Source of the DNA: a virus
Virus record (IMG/VR): IMGVR_UViG_3300048589_000345
Coordinates: 1 to 45,319 of that record
Strand: one strand, 5' to 3'
Length of the DNA stretch: 45,319 bases
Positions within the stretch are counted from its first letter, which is position 1. Each line of letters begins with the position of its first letter. Below the pieces are notes generated by a model. The model had not been told where the DNA came from. It searched no databases and saw nothing but the letters and a program-made list of their open reading frames with translations. This document shows positions 45,257 through 45,319 of the stretch, one piece after another. The position numbers were made by a program, and so were the translations under genes.

Positions 45257-45319
45257 CCATCGCAACCGATTTCGAGATCCAGAACGACAAGGACATCCGC
45301 TACATCGGCGCCGCACACG
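45173..45319. repeat. terminal direct repeat, right copy
   Basis: Right copy of the 147-bp terminal redundancy. It differs from the left copy at 45175 and 45193. Confidence 0.9.
45253..45319 (+). CDS. 5' fragment of the 563-aa structural gene at 81-1772
   Basis: The first 22 codons of the gene at 81, identical in sequence, cut by the contig end. It is the same gene on the circular map. Confidence 0.85.
   Translation, partial: MTIATDFEIQNDKDIRYIGAAH

Noticed and set aside
1-45319. CRISPR arrays, tRNA and rRNA genes, insertion sequences
   Set aside because: No regularly spaced direct repeats with unique spacers, no cloverleaf with CCA-type end, and no transposase or terminal inverted repeats were found by reading.

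Overview
The window is the essentially complete genome of a temperate, tailed (siphovirus-type) phage of a GC-rich proteobacterium. The last 147 bases (45173-45319) repeat the first 147 with two mismatches, so the contig closes into a circle or circularly permuted unit of about 45,172 bp. GC-rich, GC3-rich codon use, a PrtN-like protein, a lambda-type portal, a GpA-type terminase and a BR0599/DUF2163 tail module point to a gamma- or betaproteobacterial host. No tRNA, rRNA, CRISPR array or insertion sequence was seen.

Layout, read around the circle. Packaging and head start at 38387: small terminase, GpA-like large terminase, a Mor-like regulator, gpW-like joiner and lambda-type portal (to 42880). 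Then, unusually, come an M15 endolysin, small membrane proteins and a holin (42996-45256) and two large fibre-like proteins plus three small ones (81-5499), all before the ClpP-protease/scaffold/capsid fusion gene (5601-7628). Head completion and tail genes follow to 20015: cement protein, joining and terminator proteins, tail tube, tail chaperones with a -1 frameshift site, tape measure, tail-tip genes, and two fibre/LamG proteins. A tyrosine integrase with a probable attP lies at 20020-21376.

From 28653 leftward to 21351 runs a minus-strand early operon of about 25 tightly overlapping genes: dGTPase-like domain fused to DnaJ-type zinc motifs, DUF2303 protein, HNH nuclease, several very small membrane and Cys-rich proteins, a PrtN-like protein and an RHH protein. 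It starts beside two 13-bp palindromes (TAGGCAATGCCTA). Two more perfect copies and one imperfect copy sit between the S24/LexA-type repressor (30484-31218, minus) and a Cro-like gene (31296, plus), giving a lambda-like OL/OR circuit. Between the two operator regions lie an MqsR/MqsA toxin-antitoxin pair with its own palindrome and two accessory genes behind cI (a secreted protein and a zinc-ribbon membrane protein), a likely lysogeny-expressed cassette.

The rightward early region (31296-38390) holds small regulators, two minus-strand accessory genes, a structured C4-like RNA candidate, a GpZ-like tail protein out of place, a Toprim/SF3 primase-helicase, an iteron cluster that looks like a replication origin (36158-36428), a membrane-protein moron, a long structured leader and a Rha-like regulator. 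The features most worth following up are the internal start in the capsid gene, the apparently circularly permuted LamG domain inside the tail-tip protein, the cI-linked accessory cassette, the iteron origin and the two structured RNA candidates. All calls are from reading the sequence; no database search was run.
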